DNA of 64,000 nucleotides from UTCHB3 sp964625575 (GCA_964625575.1 CAZVBQ010000011.1:30306-94305), one strand, 5' to 3'; positions 44,151 to 53,399 are shown, counted from the first letter of the stretch. The notes: generated by a model from the sequence alone, not told the origin. Program-made: numbers and translations.

Positions 44151-44609
44151 TCATCCCTTCCCTGTGGAGCCGAAACCACCGGCTCCCCTGTTTGTTTCGC
44201 TGAGCGAAAAGGTTTCAACTATTTCGGCGCGGTGGACACGACCGAGGATCAATTGCGCGATCCTGTCACCCGGGTTGATGATGAAATCTTCTTTGCCAAA
44301 ATTGAAGAGGATCACTTTTATTTCGCCCCTGTAGTCCTCATCTATCGTCCCGGGAGCGTTCAAAATACCGATTCCGTTTTTGAAAGCCAAACCACTCCTT
44401 GCGCGTACCTGTATTTCATAACCATGAGGTATCTCAACTTGTAAATTCGTGGGAACGGCGGCAAATCCCCCTTTTTCGATCACAATACTCTCAGTTATTC
44501 CGGCGCGGATATCCATTCCCGCGGCGCCATCTGTTTGGTATTCAGGCAGTGGGATATTGTTCATATTTTCATCGATACGTCTGAATTTTACAACGGGTTT
44601 TTCACTCAT
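44151..44609 (-). CDS. dut: Deoxyuridine 5'-triphosphate nucleotidohydrolase
   Basis: 152 residues with the five trimeric dUTPase motifs: AAGMDIRA, ARSGLAFKNGI, NAPGTIDEDYRGEI, PGDRIAQLIL and the C-terminal Gly-rich RGAGGFGSTG that closes over the nucleotide. It hydrolyses dUTP to dUMP, keeping uracil out of DNA and feeding dTMP synthesis. It lies four bases after the flippase gene and one base before dnaE, a logical pairing with replication. Confidence 0.97.
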   Translation of the reverse strand: MSEKPVVKFRRIDENMNNIPLPEYQTDGAAGMDIRAGITESIVIEKGGFAAVPTNLQVEIPHGYEIQVRARSGLAFKNGIGILNAPGTIDEDYRGEIKVILFNFGKEDFIINPGDRIAQLILGRVHRAEIVETFSLSETNRGAGGFGSTGKG

Positions 44610-44613
44610 AATA

Positions 44614-46095
44614 TCATCTCCTTTTCAATTTACCCGATACCGTCTGTTTGATCACTGTGAACTCCCGGGGGCTCACCACGCCCGTAAGTACCATCACAAC
44701 TGGGTAGGCGACAGCGAGAAGCAGTTTCCACAGAAGCGAGACTTCACGACCGTCAATAACGGTGTAATACAAGCCGAATACCGCCGCTATCAGGATCAAA
44801 ACAGTAATTATTTTCCGGTACTCATAATTTATTTCAAAAAGCTTTCTTCCATAATAAAAGAACGCGAGCGCGATTATCATGTATGCACCGAGTGTGGCCA
44901 GCGCGGCGCCCATGATCCCCATGGAAGGGATTAATAGAAAATTAAGCGCGACATTTGCAACGGCACCAATTCCCAGAAGAATCGGAACGGGGATGCTCTT
45001 TTCTTTTATGTAGAACGACGCGTTAAAATTAACGTAAAAACCGTAAAACAGGTAGCCAAGCAGTATTACAGGGATTATCCCGCGTCCCGACCAGAAAGCT
45101 TCGCCGAGGAAGTGTATCCTCCCGACTCCAAACTCCGTGATGTTCTCGATAAAGAGCGTTAAATAAACAACAATAATGCTACCAACAATAGTGAAGTATG
45201 TAAACACCTTCGCGAAAAGGTCTTTGGCGGTTTCATCGTCGGCATGCTTTAAAAAGAAAGGCTGCCACGCGAACTGAAACATGCTGACAAAGAGCATCAT
45301 AAATATCCCAAGTTTGTAATTCGCGTTGTAAATGCCAAGGGTGTTCAGGTCTGTCAGCCTCTCAACTATTGGCTTGTCAACCACCTGCATTACCATCGCG
45401 GCAAACCCGGCCGGGAGGAATGGCAACCCGAATTTCATAAGCCGTTTCAGCAGGGGGAACTCAAACTCGAATGAGAGATTCGCGTAAACATACGGTGATA
45501 GCGCTAAAAATGTGTAGATTGAAGCCACCAGGTTGGCAATGAACACAGCCTCAACCCCCATCTTGAACCAAAGTATCAGAACAAAGTTCAACCCGATGTT
45601 TATCAGTATGTTTATTACCCTGATCTTCGAGAAGGTTAATGCTTTGTTCTCAAGCCGGAGCGCGATAAACGGCAGCACTGATATTGCATCAAGCAACAGA
45701 ATGTTAATGGAATACGAGATAAGATGCTGATATTTCGCTGCCACTTCCGGGTTAATGCTGATGGAAACCCCGAGATACGGCATTGCCAGATAGAGTAAAA
45801 ACGAAAAAAGTGTACCTGTTGTAAGAATGGTTATGTACGATGTGGTGAAAACCTTTTTCGATCCCTTGTTCTCCGGTAAAGATCCCATCTTCAGAAATGC
45901 CGAGTCCATCCCGTAAATGAAAACGATATTGAAAACAGCCATGTAGGCATAGAGGTTTGCCACCACGCCCATATCGTTGGGGTTGAAGATATTGCTGTAG
46001 AAAGGCACCAAAACAAAATTAAGGAAACGGCCCACCACGGTGGATATCCCGTAGATCACCGTTTCCTTTGAAAGTTGCTTTAGCTTGTCGATCAT
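44614..46095 (-). CDS. Polysaccharide flippase (MATE-like, Wzx/RfbX family)
   Basis: 493 residues with 12-14 predicted membrane helices and the family start VIYGISTVVGRFLNFVLVPFYSNIF. It belongs to the polysaccharide transporter branch of the MOP superfamily, which flips undecaprenyl-linked sugars across the inner membrane. MurJ is a more distant alternative. The neighbours, a polyprenyl glycosylphosphotransferase and four GT2 enzymes in the same gene run, support a surface-polysaccharide role. The start overlaps nadC by four bases. Confidence 0.85.
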   Translation of the reverse strand: MIDKLKQLSKETVIYGISTVVGRFLNFVLVPFYSNIFNPNDMGVVANLYAYMAVFNIVFIYGMDSAFLKMGSLPENKGSKKVFTTSYITILTTGTLFSFLLYLAMPYLGVSISINPEVAAKYQHLISYSINILLLDAISVLPFIALRLENKALTFSKIRVINILINIGLNFVLILWFKMGVEAVFIANLVASIYTFLALSPYVYANLSFEFEFPLLKRLMKFGLPFLPAGFAAMVMQVVDKPIVERLTDLNTLGIYNANYKLGIFMMLFVSMFQFAWQPFFLKHADDETAKDLFAKVFTYFTIVGSIIVVYLTLFIENITEFGVGRIHFLGEAFWSGRGIIPVILLGYLFYGFYVNFNASFYIKEKSIPVPILLGIGAVANVALNFLLIPSMGIMGAALATLGAYMIIALAFFYYGRKLFEINYEYRKIITVLILIAAVFGLYYTVIDGREVSLLWKLLLAVAYPVVMVLTGVVSPREFTVIKQTVSGKLKRR

Positions 46096-46940
46096 TCCAG
46101 GGGTTTCAGTTTCAGATCGAGCGAGATATCAAGGGCTTTAACGGAATGCGTCAGTTCACCGACTGAAATGTAGTCGACCCCGGTCTCCGCCACTCCTCTC
46201 ACGGTACTCAGGGTGATACCCCCAGATGCCTCAAGAAGGCATGTATTGTTGGTGATCGCCACGGCTTCCTTGATGGTTTCAACATCAAAATTGTCAAGCA
46301 TTATTACATCCACGCCACTTTCCAATGCCTCTTTAAGCTCGTCAAGGTTTTTTACTTCCACCTCTATTTTGTAAGAGGTCTCATTCTGGAGCTGGTGTTC
46401 TTTCACTGCTTTCACCGCGGCGGTTATTGAACCCGCGGCTTCGATGTGGTTGTCTTTGATCAGGTACATGTCGTAAAGCCCCGAACGGTGATTAAGGCAC
46501 CCTCCGGTCTTCACTGCCATTTTGTCCGTGATCCTGAGTCCGGGCGCTGTTTTACGGGTATCGAGTATCTTTGCTGAAGTACCTTCAACAGCTTCAGCGT
46601 ATGCGGCTGCCAAAGTGGCGATGCCCGACATCCTTTGCAGAAAATTGAGCGCGGTTCTTTCGGCTGTGAGTATCGAGGCGGCACTTCCCTCCACTTCAAT
46701 TATCACATCCCCCGCTTTAATCTCAGCACCATCCTCAAAAAATACATTGAACTCTACCGTGTCATCCACAAGTTCAAAAACCTGACGTGCCACCGATACC
46801 CCCGCGAGGATACCATTGGCTTTCGCTCGGAATATTCCCGTGGCGGCGCGGCCTTCTGTTAATATTGCTTCTGTTGTAATGTCGCCGCTCTTGATGTCTT
46901 CTTCGAGCGCCGACTCAATTATTCGATCTACCTGTTTCAG
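46092..46940 (-). CDS. nadC: Nicotinate-nucleotide pyrophosphorylase, probable CTG start
   Basis: Quinolinate phosphoribosyltransferase of NAD synthesis: conserved blocks LNFLQRMSGIATLAA, ILDTRKTAPGLR, KTGGCLNHRSGLYDMYLIKDNH in parts, VEVKNLDELKEALESGVDVIML and LLEASGGITL. A conventional start (GTG at 46793) gives only 233 residues and cuts off the N-terminal domain. In the same frame the sequence continues upstream as LKQVDRIIESALEEDIKSGD then ITTEAILTEG, exactly the family's N-terminal pattern. No ATG, GTG or TTG precedes it; the frame closes at the TAA of the thioesterase gene. A CTG at 46940 with AAGGA seven bases upstream gives 282 residues, the normal length. Confidence 0.85.
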   Translation of the reverse strand: MKQVDRIIESALEEDIKSGDITTEAILTEGRAATGIFRAKANGILAGVSVARQVFELVDDTVEFNVFFEDGAEIKAGDVIIEVEGSAASILTAERTALNFLQRMSGIATLAAAYAEAVEGTSAKILDTRKTAPGLRITDKMAVKTGGCLNHRSGLYDMYLIKDNHIEAAGSITAAVKAVKEHQLQNETSYKIEVEVKNLDELKEALESGVDVIMLDNFDVETIKEAVAITNNTCLLEASGGITLSTVRGVAETGVDYISVGELTHSVKALDISLDLKLKPLE

Positions 46941-46943
46941 AAA

Positions 46944-47351
46944 TTATTCCTTAAAATATTTATCAATCAGTTTATTGAAGATCTCCGGGGATCTTACCGG
47001 TCTTCCCGTTTCAACGCTTAAAAAAGCATGCTGGGTATAGCCGGTGGCGATGAGTCTCTCACCCACTCTGATGGTGTAGTCGATCCTCAACCTTGCCAGT
47101 GGTTTGGTGTTCATTGCCGATTCAATCTCAAGCACTTCATCGTAAAACGCGGGTGAATGATATTTAATATACGCGTCGTTTAGGGGGAGCATAAATCCGG
47201 CATCTTCGAACTCTTTGTACGACATCCCCATTTCGCGGATGAGCTCTGTTCTGCCCACCTCGAAAAATTCGAGATACTTCCCGTTATAAACAAACTTCAT
47301 CTGATCAGTGTCAGCATACCTGATCCTGACAGTGGTTTTGAAGGAGACCAT
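46944..47351 (-). CDS. Acyl-CoA thioesterase, YbgC/FadM family
   Basis: 135 residues with a single hotdog fold. The signature IRYADTDQMKFVYNGKYLEFFEVGRTELIRE (in parts: RYADTDQMKFVYNGKYLEFF, then VGRTELIREMG) carries the catalytic Asp. These enzymes hydrolyse acyl-CoA thioesters. It lies two bases after accA, another acyl-lipid gene, and its stop codon is in frame with nadC. Confidence 0.9.
   Translation of the reverse strand: MVSFKTTVRIRYADTDQMKFVYNGKYLEFFEVGRTELIREMGMSYKEFEDAGFMLPLNDAYIKYHSPAFYDEVLEIESAMNTKPLARLRIDYTIRVGERLIATGYTQHAFLSVETGRPVRSPEIFNKLIDKYFKE
46948..46952 (-). promoter_or_regulatory. Ribosome binding site for the CTG start of nadC
   Basis: AAGGA on the minus strand, seven bases before the CTG at 46940, overlapping the last two codons of the thioesterase gene. 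This is as strong as any site in the window and supports initiation at a non-standard codon. Confidence 0.65.
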
Positions 47352-47353
47352 TT

Positions 47354-48316
47354 TTACTCCTGATATGCCCCGATGCCCGCGAATTTCTCGATTCTTGAAT
47401 CCACAAGTTTCTCAGGCTTTATTTTTACCAGATTTGTCAACTCTTCGGTAATGGCAGCCTTAAGTATGTCAGCCATCTCCTGATGGTTTTTGTGGGCACC
47501 ACCGAGTGGTTCAGGGATGATCCTGTCGATCACCTTCAGAGGAAGAAGGTCTTGAGCGGTCAGTTTAAGTGCTTCCGCGGCCTGCTCCTTGTACTCCCAG
47601 CTCCTCCAAAGGATGCTGGAGCAAGATTCCGGACTGATAACAGAGTACCAGCCATTCTCGAGCATCAGAATTCTGTCGCCAACTCCCATTCCAAGTGCAC
47701 CGCCGCTGGCTCCTTCACCAATGATAACGACAACTATAGGCACCTTAAGCCTCGCCATTTCAAGCAGGTTGCGGGCGATAGCCTCAGCCTGTCCTCTCTC
47801 TTCGGCCTCGAGACCGGGGAACGCCCCGGGTGTATCAAGAAGTGTAACCACAGGAAGGTTGAACTTTTCGGCAAGTTTCATCAATCGCAGAGCCTTGCGG
47901 TAACCCTCCGGGTTCGGCATTCCGAAATTCCTGTAGAGATTGCTCTTGGTGTCGCGGCCTTTTTGCTGACCGATGATCATCACCTTGAAGTCACCGATCT
48001 TCGCGAATCCACCTACAACGGCTTTATCATCACCGAAGGTGCGGTCACCGTGAAGTTCCATGAAATTGCTCGTCATGTTGTAAATGTAGTCGAGAGTGTA
48101 AGGCCGGTCGGGGTGACGGGCGAGCTGTACCTTTTGCCACCGTGTGAGGCTTTGATAGATATTCTCTTTAAGCTGCTTTACTTTGTCTTCGATCTTGGCT
48201 ATTTCGCCATCGATCTGGAGACCGTCGGATGCTCTTTTCATCTCGACGAGTTTTTCCTCAAGCTCAATTATCGGTTTCTCAAAGTCCAGTATCGTCTTTG
48301 CCATTTTAATGTTCAT
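47354..48316 (-). CDS. accA: Acetyl-CoA carboxylase carboxyltransferase alpha subunit
   Basis: 320 residues, typical length. Conserved blocks: FEKPIIELEEKLVEM, PDRPYTLDYI, LHGDRTFGDDKAVVGG, GMPNPEGYRKALRLMKLAEKF, LDTPGAFPGLEAEERGQAEA and GEGASGGALGMGVGD. With AccD it transfers carboxyl from biotin to acetyl-CoA to make malonyl-CoA. The first ATG overlaps the upstream glycosyltransferase by 11 bases; a second ATG (48304, MAKTILDF) would avoid the overlap and is equally plausible. Confidence 0.97.
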   Translation of the reverse strand: MNIKMAKTILDFEKPIIELEEKLVEMKRASDGLQIDGEIAKIEDKVKQLKENIYQSLTRWQKVQLARHPDRPYTLDYIYNMTSNFMELHGDRTFGDDKAVVGGFAKIGDFKVMIIGQQKGRDTKSNLYRNFGMPNPEGYRKALRLMKLAEKFNLPVVTLLDTPGAFPGLEAEERGQAEAIARNLLEMARLKVPIVVVIIGEGASGGALGMGVGDRILMLENGWYSVISPESCSSILWRSWEYKEQAAEALKLTAQDLLPLKVIDRIIPEPLGGAHKNHQEMADILKAAITEELTNLVKIKPEKLVDSRIEKFAGIGAYQE

Positions 48317-50285
48317 TCATTAGTTTATTAAAAGTCTTGCCTATAATCTCAAGATCCAGCCAAATGTTCTGGTTCTTGGCATAAAAGATATCGGATTTCA
48401 CCGACTCTTCATCTTCATCAATATCTGTGAACCAAAATCCCGTAAGCCCCTTCTTCCCAAGCCAGGGCTCGCCACTCGCGGCCTCCGTTTTGGGCCCCAC
48501 AATGCTGTACTTCCCCGATATAACTCCCGTGAAACCCGCGACAAACGCGTAAAGCCGGCTTTTTCGCCCCGTTAGAACCTTTCCGGCAAAAAGAAACGGA
48601 AATAAGAAGATCAAGATAAAAAGGGAAAAGAGAAAATCAAAGGATTTCTTTATAACCCGGTGAAGCGGCAGCCCGATGTTATAGTTCACTTCGAATAGCT
48701 GGATCTCATTAAGTATCGAAACTTCCGACTTGCTCACCATGAAATCACTTTCACCCCCCGTTATCTGAAACTCAACATTCTCACGCCGGCAGGCGGCTAC
48801 AATTCCGATTATCGTGTTATAACTTAACTCACCCGTCGTAAATATCACCTCTTCGATGCCCCGCTCCCTGATGACACGTATGATATTGTCTATGCTTCCG
48901 ATCACCTCGAAGCCCTCGATCCTCTCCCCGATCTGAATACGGCTCGTGCCGATCAAACCCGCTATCCTCGAGCCTCCTTTTTTCTTCTGCAATTTCCGCG
49001 CGAGTTTTACGGCTTCTTCACCGGTTCCCACTATCGCGGCTCTCTTTCTGAATGATATATCGCCCGAAACCCCGGCTTTGAACCACAACTTCGCGAAAAT
49101 TCGCCATCCTCCCAATGTGAACGGAAGTGTAAAATAAAGGATCAATACCACGCCGCGCGAAAAGGCGTAATCTTTGAAAAAGAATGTTAGAGAGGTAATA
49201 ACGAAAAATCCCGCCACCACCGCGCCGAAAGTCCGCAAAACCGAAAGCCGGTCTTTTTTATACACGGAGAGTACTGCCGATGTAAGTATGTGCACCATCA
49301 CGGGGATGGTGTAGATAACCGGAATTCCATAGTCGGGTATCCCTGAAGCCCACTTCTTGTAATTTGTATAGATCTCAACCGATACGAACATCGTAAGATT
49401 GTAGAAAAGAAGATCCATCAGAAGTGAAAGCATCACAAGCTTTCTCTTCCCCAGAAACGCGATCATCTCCCTGAAAAATATCGCTGAACGGAGGAACAGC
49501 AACAGAAACCACGACCCCGCGTAGTACTTCTTAACGAAGATGTGCATCGCTTCGTAGAAAACCTTCACTTCATTAAGGTTGCTCCTCTTTGTGCTCTCCC
49601 CTTTGTAATGGATTATCTCCGTGGAGTGGACATAATAAACTTTGTAACCCGCCTTGTTCACACGGTAACAGAGGTCAAGATCTTCTCCGTACATGAAGAA
49701 AGTTTCATCCAATCCACCCGTTTTTTCGTAAACCTCGCGCCGCATCATCATGAAAGCCCCGGAGATGGCATCCACGGAATAAGTCTTGTTCTCATCAAGA
49801 TATGTCAGGTTATAACGCGCGAATAGGGGACTTTTGGGGAAGAGTGTTGAAAGACCCGTCACTTTGGTGAATGACGCCCATGGCCCCGGGAATCCACGTC
49901 TGCAGGCGAGTTGGAGGGTACCGTCGGTATTAAGGAGTTTGCAACCCGCCATCCCGGCATCGGGGGTGGATTCGAAGAACGCTATCATTTTTTCGAAAGT
50001 GTCTTCCTTTACAAGAGTGTCGGGATTCAACAGAAGAAGATATTTCCCGGTGGCCTCCTTCAGCCCAAGATTGTTCGCTTTGCTGAAACCAAGGTTCCGG
50101 CTGTTCACGATCAACTTCACAGCGGGATACTTATGCCTGATCAACTCAACACTGCCATCGTCGGAGGCATTGTCAACTATTATTACTTCGGTCGATATTC
50201 TTTTTGAAGCACTCTTTATCGACTCGAGCAGGTTCTGTATGAACTCCTTTACATTATAGTTGACAATTATTATCGAGAGATCCAC
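48306..50285 (-). CDS. GT2 glycosyltransferase fused to a degenerate sugar-phosphate transferase domain
   Basis: 659 residues. Residues 1-270 are a GT-A family 2 enzyme (LSIIIVNYNVKEFIQNLL, LNPDTLV, SGAFMMMRREVYEKTGGLDE, FMYGEDLDLCYRVNKAGYK). Residues 275-395 hold about four membrane helices. Residues 410-530 form a Rossmann-like domain as in polyprenyl glycosylphosphotransferases (AAIVGTGEEAVKLARKL). The end (IKKSFDFLFSLFILIFLFPF, YSIVGPKTE, KGLTGFWFTD, NIWLDLEIIGKTFNKL) matches a bacterial sugar transferase domain, but the KFRSM and DELPQ catalytic blocks are absent. Compare the complete enzyme at 51044. The first half is probably active; the second may be structural. Confidence 0.8.
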   Translation of the reverse strand: MDLSIIIVNYNVKEFIQNLLESIKSASKRISTEVIIVDNASDDGSVELIRHKYPAVKLIVNSRNLGFSKANNLGLKEATGKYLLLLNPDTLVKEDTFEKMIAFFESTPDAGMAGCKLLNTDGTLQLACRRGFPGPWASFTKVTGLSTLFPKSPLFARYNLTYLDENKTYSVDAISGAFMMMRREVYEKTGGLDETFFMYGEDLDLCYRVNKAGYKVYYVHSTEIIHYKGESTKRSNLNEVKVFYEAMHIFVKKYYAGSWFLLLFLRSAIFFREMIAFLGKRKLVMLSLLMDLLFYNLTMFVSVEIYTNYKKWASGIPDYGIPVIYTIPVMVHILTSAVLSVYKKDRLSVLRTFGAVVAGFFVITSLTFFFKDYAFSRGVVLILYFTLPFTLGGWRIFAKLWFKAGVSGDISFRKRAAIVGTGEEAVKLARKLQKKKGGSRIAGLIGTSRIQIGERIEGFEVIGSIDNIIRVIRERGIEEVIFTTGELSYNTIIGIVAACRRENVEFQITGGESDFMVSKSEVSILNEIQLFEVNYNIGLPLHRVIKKSFDFLFSLFILIFLFPFLFAGKVLTGRKSRLYAFVAGFTGVISGKYSIVGPKTEAASGEPWLGKKGLTGFWFTDIDEDEESVKSDIFYAKNQNIWLDLEIIGKTFNKLMNEH

Positions 50286-50297
50286 TAATTACAGCCT

Positions 50298-51032
50298 TTA
50301 CAGCGTCCCGAAGAGACTGGCGAAACGCAGCTTCCAAACCATGAATACAGCCTCATAAACGATCTTTTTAGACATTTTTGAGGTGCCTTGGAAACGGTCA
50401 AAAAAGATGATCGGTATCTCATCCAGTTTGAAGCCCTTTTTCCACGCCTTGAAGTTCATTTCGATCTGAAACGCGTAGCCATTCGACTGTATTTTATCGA
50501 GGTCGATCGACTTCAGAACTTCCACCTTAAAACATTTGTATCCGCCCGTGGCATCTTTAACCGGGAGCCCAGTGATAACCCTTGTGTACCAGTTGGCAAA
50601 GTAACTCAGGAGGAGCCTCTTCATGGGCCAGTTTATAACATTCACTCCCGTTAAGTAGCGGCTGCCTATAACCAGGTCAGCGGGACCAATTTTTTCGAGG
50701 AATTTCGGCACGAGTTTTGGATCATGAGAAAAATCAGCATCCATTTCGAAGACATAATCATAACCGTTTTCAATGGCGTATTTGAAGCCGGCACAATACG
50801 CGGTGCCAAGCCCCATCTTGCCGGCGCGGCGGAGAATGTGGATATTGGCGTTCTCCTTTGTTTTTTGTTCAACAAAGTCGCCTGTTCCGTCCGGAGAGTT
50901 GTCATCAACGACAAGGACGTGCAGCCCCTCAACTCCCAGCCCGAACAGGACGGGGAGAAGGTTCTCGATGTTCTCCCTTTCGTTATATGTAGGCACAATA
51001 ATTAATGTCTTCTTTTCCATACTGTAATCCAT
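50298..51032 (-). CDS. Polyprenol-phosphate mannosyl/glucosyltransferase (DPM1-like GT2)
   Basis: 244 residues, soluble GT-A fold. Key motifs: IIVPTYNERENIENLLPVL, VVDDNSPDGTGDFV, the metal-binding MDADFSHDPKLVP, VIGSRYLTGV and DATGGYKCFKVEVL. The family moves a sugar from a nucleotide donor to a polyprenyl phosphate in the inner membrane; there is no C-terminal membrane anchor here. It lies 11 bases after the glycosylphosphotransferase gene. A later ATG at 51020 (MEKK) is an alternative start. Confidence 0.9.
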   Translation of the reverse strand: MDYSMEKKTLIIVPTYNERENIENLLPVLFGLGVEGLHVLVVDDNSPDGTGDFVEQKTKENANIHILRRAGKMGLGTAYCAGFKYAIENGYDYVFEMDADFSHDPKLVPKFLEKIGPADLVIGSRYLTGVNVINWPMKRLLLSYFANWYTRVITGLPVKDATGGYKCFKVEVLKSIDLDKIQSNGYAFQIEMNFKAWKKGFKLDEIPIIFFDRFQGTSKMSKKIVYEAVFMVWKLRFASLFGTL

Positions 51033-51043
51033 TCTTCGGGGCG

Positions 51044-52447
51044 TTATTCGTAATGTCCTTTACCGAACAGCACGACAAAGACTGTCCGGAATAAAATTTT
51101 TATGTCGGTTTTCAACGACATGTTCTCGATGTAAAAAAGATCGAACTGTAGTTTTGTTTTAACATCTTCAATGTTTTCATCATATTTATGTTTCACTTGA
51201 GCCCACCCTGTAATTCCGGGTCTCACGCGCAGCCTTCTTTTGTAATAAGGTATCTCCTTCGCCAATTGCTCTACAAAGAAGGGGCGCTCGGGTCTGGGGC
51301 CAACAAGGCTCATCTCACCTTTGAAAACATTCCAGATCTGCGGCAATTCGTCTATTCTCACCCTGCGGATGAATTTGCCAACCCTCGTGATACGGGGGTC
51401 ATCCTTGGTTGACCAGATCGGTCCGGTTCTTTTCTCCGCGTCCTGATACATCGATCTGAATTTGTACACCTTAAAAACCTTGCCGTTCAGCCCGCTTCGC
51501 TCCTGCTTATAGATAACGGGTCCCTTGCTGTCCAACTTTATCGCGAGTGCTGTAGCCAAAATGACCGGGGAAGCCACAATAAGCATTATAAACGAAACGA
51601 CCACATCGATCACCCTTTTTGCCGCCCTCTCCCACTCAGTCATCAACTGCGGATTGATATCGATCAACGGAAATCCATACAGTTGCATCGTCCGTGCCTG
51701 ACCGCTGAGTATCTCGTAGAGATCAGGGATTATTTTAAGCATCACATCCTTGTTCTCACAGCGCGAAATTATTTCGATCAGAAGATCATCGTGTTGCCGG
51801 CTTACAGAGAGTATCACTTCCTTGACACCGAGGCGGTCGATTATATCCTCAATCCCGTTCACTCTTCCGGCAACTTTTACGCCGTTGTACTCTTTACCGA
51901 GGTTCTCCTCTTTAATGGCGACATAGGCGATAACATCAATTCCGAGTGCCGGGTGCGAATTTATCTGATCATGTATCTCATGCGCCCGCTCGTTAAACCC
52001 GACGATAATTGCTTTTTTTCTGCCAATTCCGTTCACAAGAAGTTTCCGCTGAATCGATCTGAGCAACAACCTTCCGGTGATCGTCAGTGAAACCATCAGC
52101 CCCCAATAGATGAATATCAGAAACCGGTTCCCCCTGCTTTCGCCGCTCCCTGAATCATCGATGAAGATCGCGAAGAAAAGAATGAACGTGCCCCAGAAAG
52201 TTGTTTTTACGAGTGTGAATATCTCATCAAATCTGCTCAGCGCGAACCAGGTGCGGTACATCCCGAAAAACACGAACAACACGAACCAGTAAAAGAAGAT
52301 CACGAGCATTGGTATAACAAAACCGGGCTCGGTGAACTGGGCAAAAATGCCAGACTCGTTCCTGATATAGAAATAAATCGCCCAGGCGAGGTTTATCGTG
52401 ACAAAGTCAGCGGCAATTAATAAGAATTTTTCCTGTCTCTTGTTCAA
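51044..52447 (-). CDS. Polyprenyl glycosylphosphotransferase (WcaJ/PssY type)
   Basis: 467 residues. About four N-terminal membrane helices (to residue 125), a Rossmann-like middle (KKAIIVGFNERAHEIHDQI), one more helix and the complete catalytic domain: VYKFRSMYQDAEKRTGPIW, RRVRIDELPQIWNVFKGEMS, LVGPRPERPFFVEQL, RVRPGITGWAQVKHKY. It starts polysaccharide assembly by putting a sugar 1-phosphate on undecaprenyl phosphate. Its neighbours provide glycosyltransferases and a flippase, so this is the likely initiating enzyme of the cluster. Confidence 0.93.
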   Translation of the reverse strand: MNKRQEKFLLIAADFVTINLAWAIYFYIRNESGIFAQFTEPGFVIPMLVIFFYWFVLFVFFGMYRTWFALSRFDEIFTLVKTTFWGTFILFFAIFIDDSGSGESRGNRFLIFIYWGLMVSLTITGRLLLRSIQRKLLVNGIGRKKAIIVGFNERAHEIHDQINSHPALGIDVIAYVAIKEENLGKEYNGVKVAGRVNGIEDIIDRLGVKEVILSVSRQHDDLLIEIISRCENKDVMLKIIPDLYEILSGQARTMQLYGFPLIDINPQLMTEWERAAKRVIDVVVSFIMLIVASPVILATALAIKLDSKGPVIYKQERSGLNGKVFKVYKFRSMYQDAEKRTGPIWSTKDDPRITRVGKFIRRVRIDELPQIWNVFKGEMSLVGPRPERPFFVEQLAKEIPYYKRRLRVRPGITGWAQVKHKYDENIEDVKTKLQFDLFYIENMSLKTDIKILFRTVFVVLFGKGHYE

Positions 52448-52451
52448 TTCT

Positions 52452-53399
52452 TCAGTCGTTATTCTTCTTTAATGGTTTTGTCTCGTCTAATTTTCGCAGA
52501 TGAAGAATGTAGACGAGGCCGGCTCCATATCCGCCCCACAAGGCGTTAAGGGCTTTCTTTTTCTCAACTGCCCCTTTGATTATCGCGAGCGATTTCAATA
52601 CGGTGATCGCGGTCGAGTAAAGTATCACGTAGATCCTGGCGAGGAAACCATGGTTCCTGAAAATTAGAAACCGGTTCCTTGTAAAATAGTAGTGATACAG
52701 CAGCGAGTATTCTTCGAATGACTTCCCCGCACCTGACTGATGGTACATAACCGCCTTTGGAGCATACAATATTCTAAATTTCTTATTCACCCTGAGCGAA
52801 TAATCGAGATCCTCAAAGTACATAAAAAAGAATTCACTCATAAAACCGGAGGTTTCAAAAACCTCTTTTTTTATGAGGAGACATGCCCCTTCGGCGTGAG
52901 TGATCTCTTCCTCGGTGTTCCGGTTGCCGGCTGCGTCTGTCCCCTTCCCGAGCGAAACATTTCCACACCTGTAAAACAGGTATTTACTCCCCGCGCAATA
53001 TATCTTCTCCCGCTCGTCAAGGTAAAGCACCTTTGGGGAGACAATTCCAGTTCTTTCATCTTTTTCGGCCACTTTTACAAGTTCCGAAATGGTGCTGCCG
53101 GAGAACTCTGTATCGTTGTTCACATAAAGAACATAGTCCGCACCATGATCCAACGCATATCTGGCACCCGTGTTCATACCCCCGGCGTACCCCGTGTTTT
53201 CAGGGTTGAGAATTACCGGGACATCCTTCAGCTCCTCCGCAAGCTTCTTCCCGCTCCCGTCGGGTGAAGAATTATCAACGATCACGGGGAAAACCGCACC
53301 GTAACTCTCCCTTTGGACGCTCCTCAGGCAGTTCATTGTGTCTTCGTAGCCGTTGTAGTTCAGGATGACGGCAAAAACCTTCTTCAAACCGGCGCTCAC
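52452..53399 (-). CDS. Glycosyltransferase family 2
   Basis: 315 residues, rhamnosyltransferase-like GT2: VFAVILNYNGYEDTMNCLRS, VIVDNSSPDGSG, ENTGYAGGMNTGARYAL, YVNNDTEF (nucleotide-metal site), EGACLLIKKEVFETSGFMSE, and FEDLDYSLRVNKKFRILYAP. A C-terminal amphipathic or membrane-associated stretch follows. It overlaps the previous GT2 gene by four bases and precedes the glycosylphosphotransferase. The sugar donor is unknown. Confidence 0.9.
   Translation of the reverse strand: MSAGLKKVFAVILNYNGYEDTMNCLRSVQRESYGAVFPVIVDNSSPDGSGKKLAEELKDVPVILNPENTGYAGGMNTGARYALDHGADYVLYVNNDTEFSGSTISELVKVAEKDERTGIVSPKVLYLDEREKIYCAGSKYLFYRCGNVSLGKGTDAAGNRNTEEEITHAEGACLLIKKEVFETSGFMSEFFFMYFEDLDYSLRVNKKFRILYAPKAVMYHQSGAGKSFEEYSLLYHYYFTRNRFLIFRNHGFLARIYVILYSTAITVLKSLAIIKGAVEKKKALNALWGGYGAGLVYILHLRKLDETKPLKKNND

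Noticed and set aside
47483..48331. 282-residue open frame antisense to accA
   Set aside because: It is long but composed of the complement of a highly conserved gene, with no motif, signal peptide or sensible context.
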